From an uncultured Lachnospiraceae bacterium (GTDB taxonomy: Bacteria > Bacillota > Clostridia > Lachnospirales > Lachnospiraceae): DNA of 64,000 bases. A program made the translations under genes and the position numbers. The stretch's first letter is position 1; every line of letters starts with the position of its first letter. The notes under the pieces were generated by a model, which had not been told where the DNA came from, did no database searches, and saw only the letters and a program-made list of their open reading frames with translations. The DNA is taken from contig CAMWFQ010000006.1 in NCBI GenBank assembly GCA_947173495.1, positions 62,001 to 126,000 of the forward strand, written 5' to 3'. Below are positions 9,168 through 16,685 of the stretch, in pieces.

Positions 9168-10214
9168 CTATGAAAGCACCCTCCGGTACAGCGACAGGAG
9201 TCTGTCCATGTGGCCCTCCATGCCATAGCGCTCGACCGCCCGCTGCCGCGCCCTGCTTCCCGCCTGTCTTCTCCGTTCTTTATCGCGGATAAATTCTGCG
9301 AGCATCCCTGAGAGCTGCTCCACATTGCCCGGCTCCCCAAGATGACCGCTGATTCCATCTTCGATCAGACGGGGCAGTCCCCCCGCATTTGTGGTCACAA
9401 TAGCCATTTCATAAGCCATAGCCTCCAGCACCGCCATGGACATCCCTTCATAATAAGATGGGAACAAAAAGATGCTGCTTTCTCTGAGCAGCCGCTCCTT
9501 TTCCGCTCCCCTGACCCAGCCTGGAAAGGATACCTCCTGCAATAATCCCTTTTCTGCAAAGAGCCCTCTCACTTCTTCCACAGCGCCGTCTCCCGCCATG
9601 ATCAGCGGAATTTTTTCCGATTCCTCCACTGCTCTTCGATAGATTTCCGGCAGATCAAAGCAGCCTTTTCTCTTACCGATCTCTCCCAGAAACAGAATCT
9701 GGTCTTTCTTCTCAATTTCCCGGAGATCAGGGATTTTACAGTAATTTTCAATCACACAGATCCTCTCCGGCTCCACGATCTGCTCCAGATTCTCTCTCCA
9801 CTCCTCTGAGAGCGCGATCAGGACACTGCACTTGCGATAAACCTTCTTTACCAGCTTTTGCTTCCCGGAAGAAGCTTTCGCATAAAACGGGGCGAATTCC
9901 GCTCCGTGAATATGATTGACCACCGGAATATTCTTTCTGCACGCCATAAAAATAAAAGGCATTTTCCTGTAAAAGCTGGGGCCAAAGGAGGAATGAACAT
10001 GCACGATATCCGGCCTGTTTCTGCGCAGCTCCTTCCAAAAGGCTCCGTATCCCTTCAATGCTTTTAACAACTTCTTCCATTTATTTCCGTCACAATAGGA
10101 TTCTATATAGGAAAGCTTGCACCGGTCTCCAAAATCATATTCTCTGTAGCCGTTTACCACCGATGCAATACCGCCCCTGACCTGACGCTCAGGCACCACC
10201 ATACACACCTTCAT
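9168..10214 (-). CDS. Glycosyltransferase family 4
   Basis: A 348-residue GT-B retaining transferase. The N-terminus MKVCMVVPERQVRGGIASV supplies the glycine-rich acceptor-side loop, HVHSSFG is the usual middle histidine segment, and PSYYEGMSMAVLEAMAYE contains the E-x7-E donor motif. The gene starts just after the stop of the GT11 gene upstream and is followed by 87 bases without an obvious gene before the acetyltransferase. The sugar transferred cannot be told from sequence. Confidence 0.93.
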   Translation of the reverse strand: MKVCMVVPERQVRGGIASVVNGYREYDFGDRCKLSYIESYCDGNKWKKLLKALKGYGAFWKELRRNRPDIVHVHSSFGPSFYRKMPFIFMACRKNIPVVNHIHGAEFAPFYAKASSGKQKLVKKVYRKCSVLIALSEEWRENLEQIVEPERICVIENYCKIPDLREIEKKDQILFLGEIGKRKGCFDLPEIYRRAVEESEKIPLIMAGDGAVEEVRGLFAEKGLLQEVSFPGWVRGAEKERLLRESSIFLFPSYYEGMSMAVLEAMAYEMAIVTTNAGGLPRLIEDGISGHLGEPGNVEQLSGMLAEFIRDKERRRQAGSRARQRAVERYGMEGHMDRLLSLYRRVLS

Positions 10215-10218
10215 ATTC

Positions 10219-11178
10219 TCATTTAACCGTCCTGCTTACTCTGCCCTTGGAATTGATCAATACCATACCCTTTGTATAAACATCCTCGCAGTCTTTTTCA
10301 TTCACCCATTTATCCGGCGCCACTACCATCTTGTCCGGATTGTCATTGAGCCATGCAGCCCACCAGCTGAAGCTGGAATTGGAAATAATATTATGTCTGC
10401 ATTTGCTCATCAGCATCATATCCAGATACCCTGTATATTCCGTATTTGCCTCCACCATAATAAAATGAGCTTTCAGGTCTTCTATCTCCTGACGGTTCAT
10501 TCCCTCTTTGAGCTGGCTTGCTATCAACTGCTCCGCCCAGTTTTTCACCCATTTGGGTTCATTGCTGAAAATATAAAAATAAGCATCCGGACACCGTTCC
10601 TGAATAAACCGCACCGCCCCTTCATAGTATCTCTCCGTACAGATTCCTTCATACAGTTCCTCGTCCAGCCGGGAATCACTGCGGTACATATGAATTCCCA
10701 CTGCCTCTGTACTCTCGATGGCATCCAGGCATACTCTTGTACTTTGATGCAGTTTTTCGGGCAGATGCATCTCCTCCAGCTCCGGGAAACGATAAGTCTC
10801 TCTTACCTGATCTCTGATATCCTCAAAATACTTCTCGCTCTTAAACTCCCCTCGCAGGTACATGGAGTCAAAGCTCAGAACCCGGGGATCATAAAACCCT
10901 TTTTCATAGTATTCCACAGCCCGCCGGCCAAAGATCTTTCTTCGGATTCTCTTGAGCGGCTCCATGGAACCATCTGTAAACGCTGTGATCTCCTCCCAGT
11001 CAGCTCTGGGATAATCGATACCGAACAGTGCCAGCATAATCGGACGCGTGCTCTCGCTCCGGTATTCATTGATATCATCAAACTTTACCTCTTTTCCCAT
11101 GGAACGGAGCTTCAAATACAGCGCATACTGAAACATCTGATTCGCCAGCCCACCGGACATTCTGATTATATTCATCAT
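10219..11178 (-). CDS. GT11 fucosyltransferase paralogue with altered donor motif
   Basis: A 319-residue GT11 relative and clear paralogue of the gene at 7585. It keeps GGLANQMFQYALYLKL at the start (one G to A change) and NSSFSWWAAWLND near the end. The central HVRRGDY motif of GT11 is replaced by HMYRSDSRL, losing the double arginine that contacts GDP in studied members. It may be weak, of changed donor specificity or inactive. Two ATGs open the frame; the second at 11175 matches the start of its paralogue and has better spacing to GGGAG. It is the first gene behind the minus promoter at 11224. Confidence 0.85.
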   Translation of the reverse strand: MMNIIRMSGGLANQMFQYALYLKLRSMGKEVKFDDINEYRSESTRPIMLALFGIDYPRADWEEITAFTDGSMEPLKRIRRKIFGRRAVEYYEKGFYDPRVLSFDSMYLRGEFKSEKYFEDIRDQVRETYRFPELEEMHLPEKLHQSTRVCLDAIESTEAVGIHMYRSDSRLDEELYEGICTERYYEGAVRFIQERCPDAYFYIFSNEPKWVKNWAEQLIASQLKEGMNRQEIEDLKAHFIMVEANTEYTGYLDMMLMSKCRHNIISNSSFSWWAAWLNDNPDKMVVAPDKWVNEKDCEDVYTKGMVLINSKGRVSRTVK

Positions 11179-11223
11179 AATCTCCCATACTTCCGACAGC
11201 TCTCATTAGCTAAATATTTAATC

Positions 11224-11252
11224 ATTTTATCATATTTGCCCCCTGTTCACAA
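11224..11252 (-). promoter_or_regulatory. Candidate sigma-A promoter for the GT11/GT4 unit
   Basis: Minus-strand TTGTGA (11247-11252) and TAAAAT (11224-11229) are 17 bases apart, about 46 bases before the GT11 start. An alternative -10 TATGAT overlaps. It faces away from the plus promoter at 11284. Confidence 0.55.
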
Positions 11253-11283
11253 GGCGTCCGCATGGTTTTATCATCTCACGCAA

Positions 11284-11312
11284 TTGACGCTGGAGACGAC
11301 CTCGTTTATAAT
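11284..11312 (+). promoter_or_regulatory. Strong sigma-A promoter for the plus-strand GT4/MBOAT unit
   Basis: TTGACG (11284-11289) and a perfect TATAAT (11307-11312) have a 17-base spacer. Transcription would begin about 80 bases before the ATG at 11398, which has GAGGAG 7 bases upstream. Confidence 0.75.
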
Positions 11313-11397
11313 AAAAAAAATACGTTTCAGAGATACTGATAACAGGTTCCGGAAAGCCAGACAGGTTCCTGCCGGAAATCAGGCGAGGAGATTACCC

Positions 11398-12495
11398 ATG
11401 AAAAATACCGCTCTTTTCTATATGTACTATACCGCTCCCTATCCGGGAAATTTTCTGGCATCCATGATTATGCTTGCCGGCCGGCTGAAAGAAAGAGGCA
11501 TTACTTCACACTTTATTTTCCCCGAACAGGCTGAAGGCTGCTACTGGCGACAGATGCTGGCCGATGCGGAGATCGCCGTCTCTTTCCTTCCTGAATCTCC
11601 CGCCCGGCAGCTTTCCTTCTGGCGGATGCTGCTCAGACAGAAAAATATTCTGTTCCTCCATTTGCATTTCACAGACAATATGTCGGAACGACTGATGATG
11701 AAAGCCGCCATGGTTCTCTGTCATAATAAAATTCCCCTGGTGGTGCACTACCACAATCATTATTCTTCTCATGCCAGGGGACTGAAGCTTGTCCTCAAAA
11801 AGCTCATCATACACGGAGATCATCTGCTGGGCTGCAGTGCCGGGGTGGTGGACAGCCTGAAAAGCAGCGGATTACACAACGACATTGATTTCATAGAAAA
11901 TGCTATTGCCTTTGACCGCCTGAAAAGTGTCCGCACCGGATATGAGCAGCACAATTTTCTGCAGTTCGGCTTTGATTATGAGCGGAAGGGCGTGGATCTT
12001 TCGCTGGAGGCATTTTGCCTGCTGCGGAAAAAGTACCCTGACCTTTCCCTGAGCATCTCTCTCTCCTCCAACAGGGAGGCGGTGGAGAAAAAGATCACCG
12101 AAAAATTCGGCAAAATACCCGGATGGATCCGGCTTCTTCCGCCCACAGAAGATATCTATCGTTATTATGATCAGGCCTGCGCTTTTCTTTCTCCCAGCCG
12201 GGAAGAAGGCTTCTGCTACAGCGTCGTGGAGGCTGCCTACTGCAAATGCCCTGTCATAGCTTCCGATATATCAGGGCAGAATGGAATCAGTATTCCGGAG
12301 ATCATCTGGTGTAAAAGTGAAAATCCTTCCGACCTGGCGGAAAAAATCGACGCCTTTCTCTGTATGCCCGGAGAAGAAAAACGGAAGTTGGGAGAAAGCC
12401 TGAAGAGTTCCGCAATCCGTTGCTATGATGTAAAGCGATGGGCAGCGCAAATGACTGCCTACTATGAAAAAAGGGGACTCCTTATTGCTAAATAG
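11398..12495 (+). CDS. Glycosyltransferase family 4
   Basis: A 365-residue GT-B transferase beginning MKNTALFYMYYTAPYPGNF. The open frame runs 1 kb further upstream only because it shadows the GT11 gene on the other strand; the ATG at 11398, behind a good promoter and a GCGAGGAG site, is the real start. YHNHYSSHARG may hold the acceptor-side histidine and SPSREEGFCYSVVEAAYCK contains the E-x7-E donor motif. FLQFGFDYERKGVDL is the usual start of the C-terminal donor domain. It heads a plus-strand unit with a membrane protein, an MBOAT and an SGNH-like protein. Confidence 0.9.
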   Translation: MKNTALFYMYYTAPYPGNFLASMIMLAGRLKERGITSHFIFPEQAEGCYWRQMLADAEIAVSFLPESPARQLSFWRMLLRQKNILFLHLHFTDNMSERLMMKAAMVLCHNKIPLVVHYHNHYSSHARGLKLVLKKLIIHGDHLLGCSAGVVDSLKSSGLHNDIDFIENAIAFDRLKSVRTGYEQHNFLQFGFDYERKGVDLSLEAFCLLRKKYPDLSLSISLSSNREAVEKKITEKFGKIPGWIRLLPPTEDIYRYYDQACAFLSPSREEGFCYSVVEAAYCKCPVIASDISGQNGISIPEIIWCKSENPSDLAEKIDAFLCMPGEEKRKLGESLKSSAIRCYDVKRWAAQMTAYYEKRGLLIAK

Positions 12496-12513
12496 CAGGA
12501 GCTGCCTTATAAT
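12485..12513 (+). promoter_or_regulatory. Candidate internal promoter before the membrane-protein/MBOAT genes
   Basis: TTGCTA (12485-12490) and TATAAT (12508-12513) with a 17-base spacer lie across the end of the GT4 gene, 43 bases before the next ATG. It could give the acylation genes separate expression. Confidence 0.45.
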
Positions 12514-12555
12514 AGCACTGAATTCACTATTGACCTTATTATCCAGGGAGAGAAA

Positions 12556-13956
12556 ATGATTTTTAATGATATAAAACAGAAAATAAACGAAAAGGATAAC
12601 CGTTTTTTTTATCTGCTTCTGCTTATGGCCAGTCTGGCCTTTTATCTTTTTTTTGCTTTTTTTGACGGCGCTGTGATCTGTGTTGACTCCCCCGGGTATA
12701 TCGGGATGCATCTTTCAAGAGAGCCCCTGTATCCCATGTTTCTCGCACTGTTCCGCTTCCTTTTTGCAGGCGCCGGCGCTGACTTTTACCTGGATGTGGC
12801 GGCACTGGCCCAAAGTCTTCTGGCCGCTGTCTCCTCCTGGTCTCTGATCGCATACCTTTCAAAAAATCTGCGGCTGGGGAGAGCGATTTCTTTTTTTCTG
12901 CTCTGCATTCCCTTTGCGGTTTCCCTTTTATGCCGCTTTGCCGCCAGAAGAGGCTCCATGTATTCCAACAGTATCTTAACAGAAGGGATTGCTATCTCCT
13001 GTTATCTTCTTTTTTTTCGTTTTCTTTTTGAGTATGCGCTCAGTCAGAGCCGCAAAAGCCTGTTCTTAAGCTGCCTGCTTTCCTTTCTTCTGATCTCTAC
13101 AAGAAAACAGATGATTTTCTCTCTGGTTCTTGTAGTACTTTGCATTCTGTTTGTATTTTTCAGAAAAAAGGCTCTGATCAGGGGATTGGCCGCCGCAGGT
13201 ATTTCCGCTGTATGTATTCTCCTTGCCACCGCTTTTCTGGATCTGGGGTATAATTATGTTCTCAGGGGCGAAATGGTACGCCATTCCGGCGATACCCGCT
13301 TCGTCACCACGATGGCTTTCTACACTGCTGACAGAAGCGACTCTGACTATCTTCAGGATGAGGAAATCAGAAATTTGTTCCTGGAAATCTATGATATCTG
13401 CGACGAAAAAGAATATCTGAAGCATTCCGCCGGCCGGGGATGGCTGAGCCGTGTCTCACATTTCGGAGATTATTACGACTGTATTCAGATTGACACCATG
13501 TATCCCATGATCAGTCAGTATGCCATGGAAAAGTATGGAGATGATATCGTTGACTTGAATACCCGTACGGATCAGATCATGGATATCATCAATGCCTCCG
13601 TCATTCCTCATAATATTCCGGCCATACTGGGAACCTTTCTGGATAATATCCTGTCCGGACTGATCACCACAGTTGCCCAGCGCAACTCTCTGCTGATCTG
13701 GTACAGCCTTTTGATCTATGTTTTTTACCTTGTGCTGCTGATCTGGCATATCCGGCACGGAAAAAACAGGAAAATTCTTTTATTTTCTGTCCTGACCCTG
13801 ATTTCTGTTCTACTGAATGTAGGACTGGTATCTCTGGTGATTTTCTGTCAGACCCGATATACCATTTATAATATGGCGCTGTTTTATATCAGCCTGATAT
13901 TGATGATTTCCGAACCGCTTTCCGGTATTCTGAAAGGACGTACTCATGCTGTTTAA
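12556..13956 (+). CDS. Multi-pass membrane protein, possible GT-C glycosyltransferase
   Basis: A 466-residue protein with about nine or ten membrane helices. After the first helix it has ICVDSPGYIGMHLSREPLYP, an acidic loop followed by a charged repeat like the first extracytoplasmic loop of GT-C enzymes that use polyprenyl-phosphate sugars. A soluble stretch of about 100 residues (roughly 225-335) lies between helices. I do not recognise a named family. The start has AGGGAG five bases upstream. The stop overlaps the MBOAT start by 11 bases, so the two are coupled. Confidence 0.8.
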   Translation: MIFNDIKQKINEKDNRFFYLLLLMASLAFYLFFAFFDGAVICVDSPGYIGMHLSREPLYPMFLALFRFLFAGAGADFYLDVAALAQSLLAAVSSWSLIAYLSKNLRLGRAISFFLLCIPFAVSLLCRFAARRGSMYSNSILTEGIAISCYLLFFRFLFEYALSQSRKSLFLSCLLSFLLISTRKQMIFSLVLVVLCILFVFFRKKALIRGLAAAGISAVCILLATAFLDLGYNYVLRGEMVRHSGDTRFVTTMAFYTADRSDSDYLQDEEIRNLFLEIYDICDEKEYLKHSAGRGWLSRVSHFGDYYDCIQIDTMYPMISQYAMEKYGDDIVDLNTRTDQIMDIINASVIPHNIPAILGTFLDNILSGLITTVAQRNSLLIWYSLLIYVFYLVLLIWHIRHGKNRKILLFSVLTLISVLLNVGLVSLVIFCQTRYTIYNMALFYISLILMISEPLSGILKGRTHAV

Positions 13957-15406
13957 TTCCTATTTCTTTATCCTGCTGTTTCTTCCGCTGACACTGGTCG
14001 GATACTATGGCCTGAATCATGCCGGTATGCGCAGACCCGCCCTGGCTTTTCTCACGGGAATGTCTCTGTGGTTTTGCGCAGGCAGCGGCATTTACAATCT
14101 GATCCTTTTATTGGTCAGCGCCACAGTCAGTTATGGGATCGCTGTCTTTATCACCAGAGCCGGGAATCGCTCTCAAAAACTGCTGGGACTATGGACCGGC
14201 ATTCTGTTTCATGTGGGCGCCCTGTTTTTATTCAAATATTACAATTTTGTTATTGGTAATGTAAACAATATATTTCACACGAATTTGCCTTTTCTGGAAC
14301 TGCTTCTGCCTCTGGGCATCAGCTTTTATACCTTTCAGCAGATCTCATTTTTGGTGGATTCCTTTCAGGGCGAATGTGGAAAATGCAGCTTCGGAACCTA
14401 TCTGTTGTATGTGTCTTTTTTCCCCAAGTTTACCCAGGGCCCCATTACTCACCACAGCAGGCTGATCCCCCAGCTGCAGGATCCGGGCCGCGGCAGAGTC
14501 AGCTTTGAAAATCTCTCCAGAGGGATTTATGCTTTTGCCCTGGGTCTCGCCAAGAAAGTGCTGATCGCAGATGTTCTGGCCAAAATCGTAACCATCGGAT
14601 ATGGCAGTATCGGTGATCTCAACTCCATAAGCGCCTTTGTTGTGATGCTTTCTTACTCTCTGCAGATTTATTTTGATTTCAGCGGCTACTGTGATATGGC
14701 ATATGGGATCGGTTATATGCTGAACATCAGACTTCCTCTGAATTTTAATTCCCCTTATAAAGCGGTATCTATCTCAGATTTCTGGGACAGATGGCACATC
14801 ACTTTAACGGATTTTTTTACCCGCTATCTTTACTTCCCTTTAGGCGGAAGCCGCCGGGGCAGGGCAAGAACCTGTCTCAATATTATGATCGTTTTTCTTG
14901 TCAGCGGACTCTGGCATGGCGCCAACTGGACCTTTATTCTGTGGGGCATGATGCACGGTGTCGCCAAGGTCCTGGAGAGGATTTTCAAAAATGTGTTCTT
15001 AAAAGTCCCAAAACCGGTTAAAATCTCTGTTACTTTTTTATTTGTCACATTTGCCTGGAGTCTGTTCCGGGCGGCGTCCGTAAAGGATGCTCTCCTTTTG
15101 TGGACCCGACTTTTTGAGGGAGGCCCCGGCCCCTTATATCCTCCCATGATCGAAAAACTGCAGGATCTGGCAGAGATCCGATTTCTTCATATGATTCCCG
15201 GCAGTCTGCTGACAGACCATGCCTGGGTCCTGCCTGCAGGTTTTATTTCCTTAAGCCTTCTTTCCTGCTTTACCATGAAAAACACGCAGGAAAAAACAGA
15301 ACATTTAATACTGAACAACCGTACGCTTCTGGTAACAGCGATACTTCTGTTCTGGAGTATCCTCTCATTATCCGAAATAAGTGAATTTCTGTATTTTTAT
15401 TTCTGA
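13946..15406 (+). CDS. MBOAT family O-acyltransferase (AlgI/DltB type)
   Basis: A 486-residue polytopic enzyme that would take an acyl group from a cytoplasmic donor and pass it across the membrane for O-acylation of a glycan. It has the AlgI-type core ISDFWDRWHITL and LVSGLWHGANWTFILWG, where the histidine of LWHGA is the expected catalytic residue. NFNSPYKA and YLYFPLGG are also standard. AAAGGA stands seven bases before the ATG. The next gene encodes an SGNH-like partner, which matches the usual AlgI-AlgJ or PatA-PatB pairing. Confidence 0.94.
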   Translation: MLFNSYFFILLFLPLTLVGYYGLNHAGMRRPALAFLTGMSLWFCAGSGIYNLILLLVSATVSYGIAVFITRAGNRSQKLLGLWTGILFHVGALFLFKYYNFVIGNVNNIFHTNLPFLELLLPLGISFYTFQQISFLVDSFQGECGKCSFGTYLLYVSFFPKFTQGPITHHSRLIPQLQDPGRGRVSFENLSRGIYAFALGLAKKVLIADVLAKIVTIGYGSIGDLNSISAFVVMLSYSLQIYFDFSGYCDMAYGIGYMLNIRLPLNFNSPYKAVSISDFWDRWHITLTDFFTRYLYFPLGGSRRGRARTCLNIMIVFLVSGLWHGANWTFILWGMMHGVAKVLERIFKNVFLKVPKPVKISVTFLFVTFAWSLFRAASVKDALLLWTRLFEGGPGPLYPPMIEKLQDLAEIRFLHMIPGSLLTDHAWVLPAGFISLSLLSCFTMKNTQEKTEHLILNNRTLLVTAILLFWSILSLSEISEFLYFYF

Positions 15407-15455
15407 TGTTCCATACTGTCGCTCCTGCTTAAGACCCCTGCCAGGAAGGAGGCAA

Positions 15456-15479
15456 GATTGAAAATTAAAATTTTCAATC
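15456..15479. repeat. AT-rich palindrome, copy 1
   Basis: A perfect 11-bp inverted repeat, GATTGAAAATT paired with AATTTTCAATC around a two-base centre. A near-identical copy is at 56915-56937, where it forms the 3' end of pseG. It leads straight into repeat A. Confidence 0.7.
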
Positions 15480-15482
15480 GCG

Positions 15483-15565
15483 AGATTTGTGTCTGCGCGT
15501 TGCTTGCCACAAACTCGTTAATCCATATTATGGATTTGTGCAACAAAGCAGCGCAGAAATGGAGG
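15483..15565 (+). repeat. Intergenic repeat A, copy 1, ending in a ribosome binding site
   Basis: The element has a first hairpin with TTTGTG (15486-15491) and CACAAA (15508-15513), then a second hairpin ATCCAT/ATGGAT (15521-15535), then CAACAAAGCAGCGCAGAAAT and GGAGG. The same parts occur in the same order on the minus strand at 37795-37887. The closing GGAGG is placed to serve the next gene. TTGCCA and TATTAT inside it are 16 bases apart and may also act as a promoter. Confidence 0.7.
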
Positions 15566-15570
15566 AAAAA

Positions 15571-16647
15571 TTGAAAAAGCAAACTCCCGAAAAATGGTTT
15601 TTTAAATGCATACTGACACTGATGATCCTTCTGATCCTTACCGCCTTTATGACGATTCTGGTGGATCCCTTTTTTCATTATCATAGGCCTCTTCCCTTCC
15701 TGACCTACCGGTTGTATGAAGAGCGCTACACCAATGACGGAATCTCCAGGCACTTTGATTTTGATGCGCTGATCACCGGCACCTCCATGGCGCAGAATTT
15801 TAAGCCAAGCGAGATGGACGCTCTCTTTGACACCCATTCCGTAAAGGAAACTTTTTCAGGCGCCGGATACCGGGAGCTGGCTGAAAATCTTGACCGGGCT
15901 CTTTCCAGAAACCGGGAGCTGAAATCCGTCCTGTGGACGCTGGACTACAACGGACTGCTGCGGAGCGCCGACTGGGCGCAGTATGAGGAGTATCCCACTT
16001 ATCTCTATGATGATAATCCCTTCAATGATGCTCCTTACCTGTTTAATAAATCAATTTTTTATCATGGAGTACTTCACAATCTGATCATGACCCTTTCCGG
16101 AGCTCCCTCCACCACCATGGATGAGTATTCCGCCTGGGAGAGAGAGACAGGGATCGACCGGGTCCTCTCCTCCTATGACCGGAGTGAGCTGAAAAGAGAG
16201 TCCGGAGAATTCCGGCAGCAGGATCTGGAGACGGTGACGGAGACGATTACTTCCAATATCATCCGGATCGTAAACAAATACCCGGATACCACCTTTTATA
16301 TCTTTTATACCCCCCTCAGCATCTGCTACTGGGATTCCTACCATTTCAGCAATACACTGGAGCGGCAAATCTGCGCCGAGCAGACTGCCACAGAGCTTCT
16401 TCTGGCCTGTCCCAATGTGAAGCTCTACAATTTTTTCGACCAATATGATGTTATCTGCGATCTGGATTACTACAGCGATGGCGGCCACTACTCCGCCGAG
16501 ATCAATTCCAGGATCCTGCAGTGGATCTCTGAGGATACCGGGCTGGTTACAGAAGAAAACTATCTTGAGCGTCTGGCGCAGGAAAGAGCGTTTTATCAAA
16601 ATTATGATTATGAAAGCCTGCACAGCTTATCGCGCGAGCAGGGATGA
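15571..16647 (+). CDS. SGNH-like (AlgJ/DltD-type) partner of the MBOAT
   Basis: About 358 residues: a short basic N-terminus, one membrane anchor (ILTLMILLILTAFMTILV), then an extracytoplasmic domain. ITGTSMAQNF supplies a candidate nucleophile serine in the first SGNH block, and YYSDGGHYSAEIN supplies the Asp and His of the last block. Such proteins complete MBOAT-driven O-acetylation outside the cell. The TTG at 15571 has GGAGG five bases upstream and is preferred; an in-frame ATG lies at 15559 but overlaps that site, and the frame upstream of it is repeat DNA. The stop codon falls in the loop of a strong hairpin. Confidence 0.85.
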   Translation: MKKQTPEKWFFKCILTLMILLILTAFMTILVDPFFHYHRPLPFLTYRLYEERYTNDGISRHFDFDALITGTSMAQNFKPSEMDALFDTHSVKETFSGAGYRELAENLDRALSRNRELKSVLWTLDYNGLLRSADWAQYEEYPTYLYDDNPFNDAPYLFNKSIFYHGVLHNLIMTLSGAPSTTMDEYSAWERETGIDRVLSSYDRSELKRESGEFRQQDLETVTETITSNIIRIVNKYPDTTFYIFYTPLSICYWDSYHFSNTLERQICAEQTATELLLACPNVKLYNFFDQYDVICDLDYYSDGGHYSAEINSRILQWISEDTGLVTEENYLERLAQERAFYQNYDYESLHSLSREQG

Positions 16648-16665
16648 CTTTTCCCTGCTTGCGCG
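16631..16665. repeat. GC-rich hairpin between convergent genes
   Basis: CGCGCGAGCAGGGA (16631-16644) pairs with TCCCTGCTTGCGCG (16652-16665) with one G-T wobble and a seven-base loop holding the TGA stop of the SGNH-like gene. The asnB gene ends 21 bases away on the other strand. It may stop transcription from both sides, although no T-run follows. Confidence 0.6.
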
Positions 16666-16685
16666 GAGGGTGCGTGTTGTGTGCA

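Noticed and set aside
10393-11397. N-terminal 335 codons of a long plus-strand frame joined to the GT4 gene
   Set aside because: This part is antisense to the GT11 gene, crosses both divergent promoters, and the GT4 has its own ribosome binding site at 11383-11390.
15487-15558. N-terminal extension of the SGNH-like protein from a TTG codon
   Set aside because: The DNA is intergenic repeat A, shared with 37795-37887, and has no ribosome binding site.
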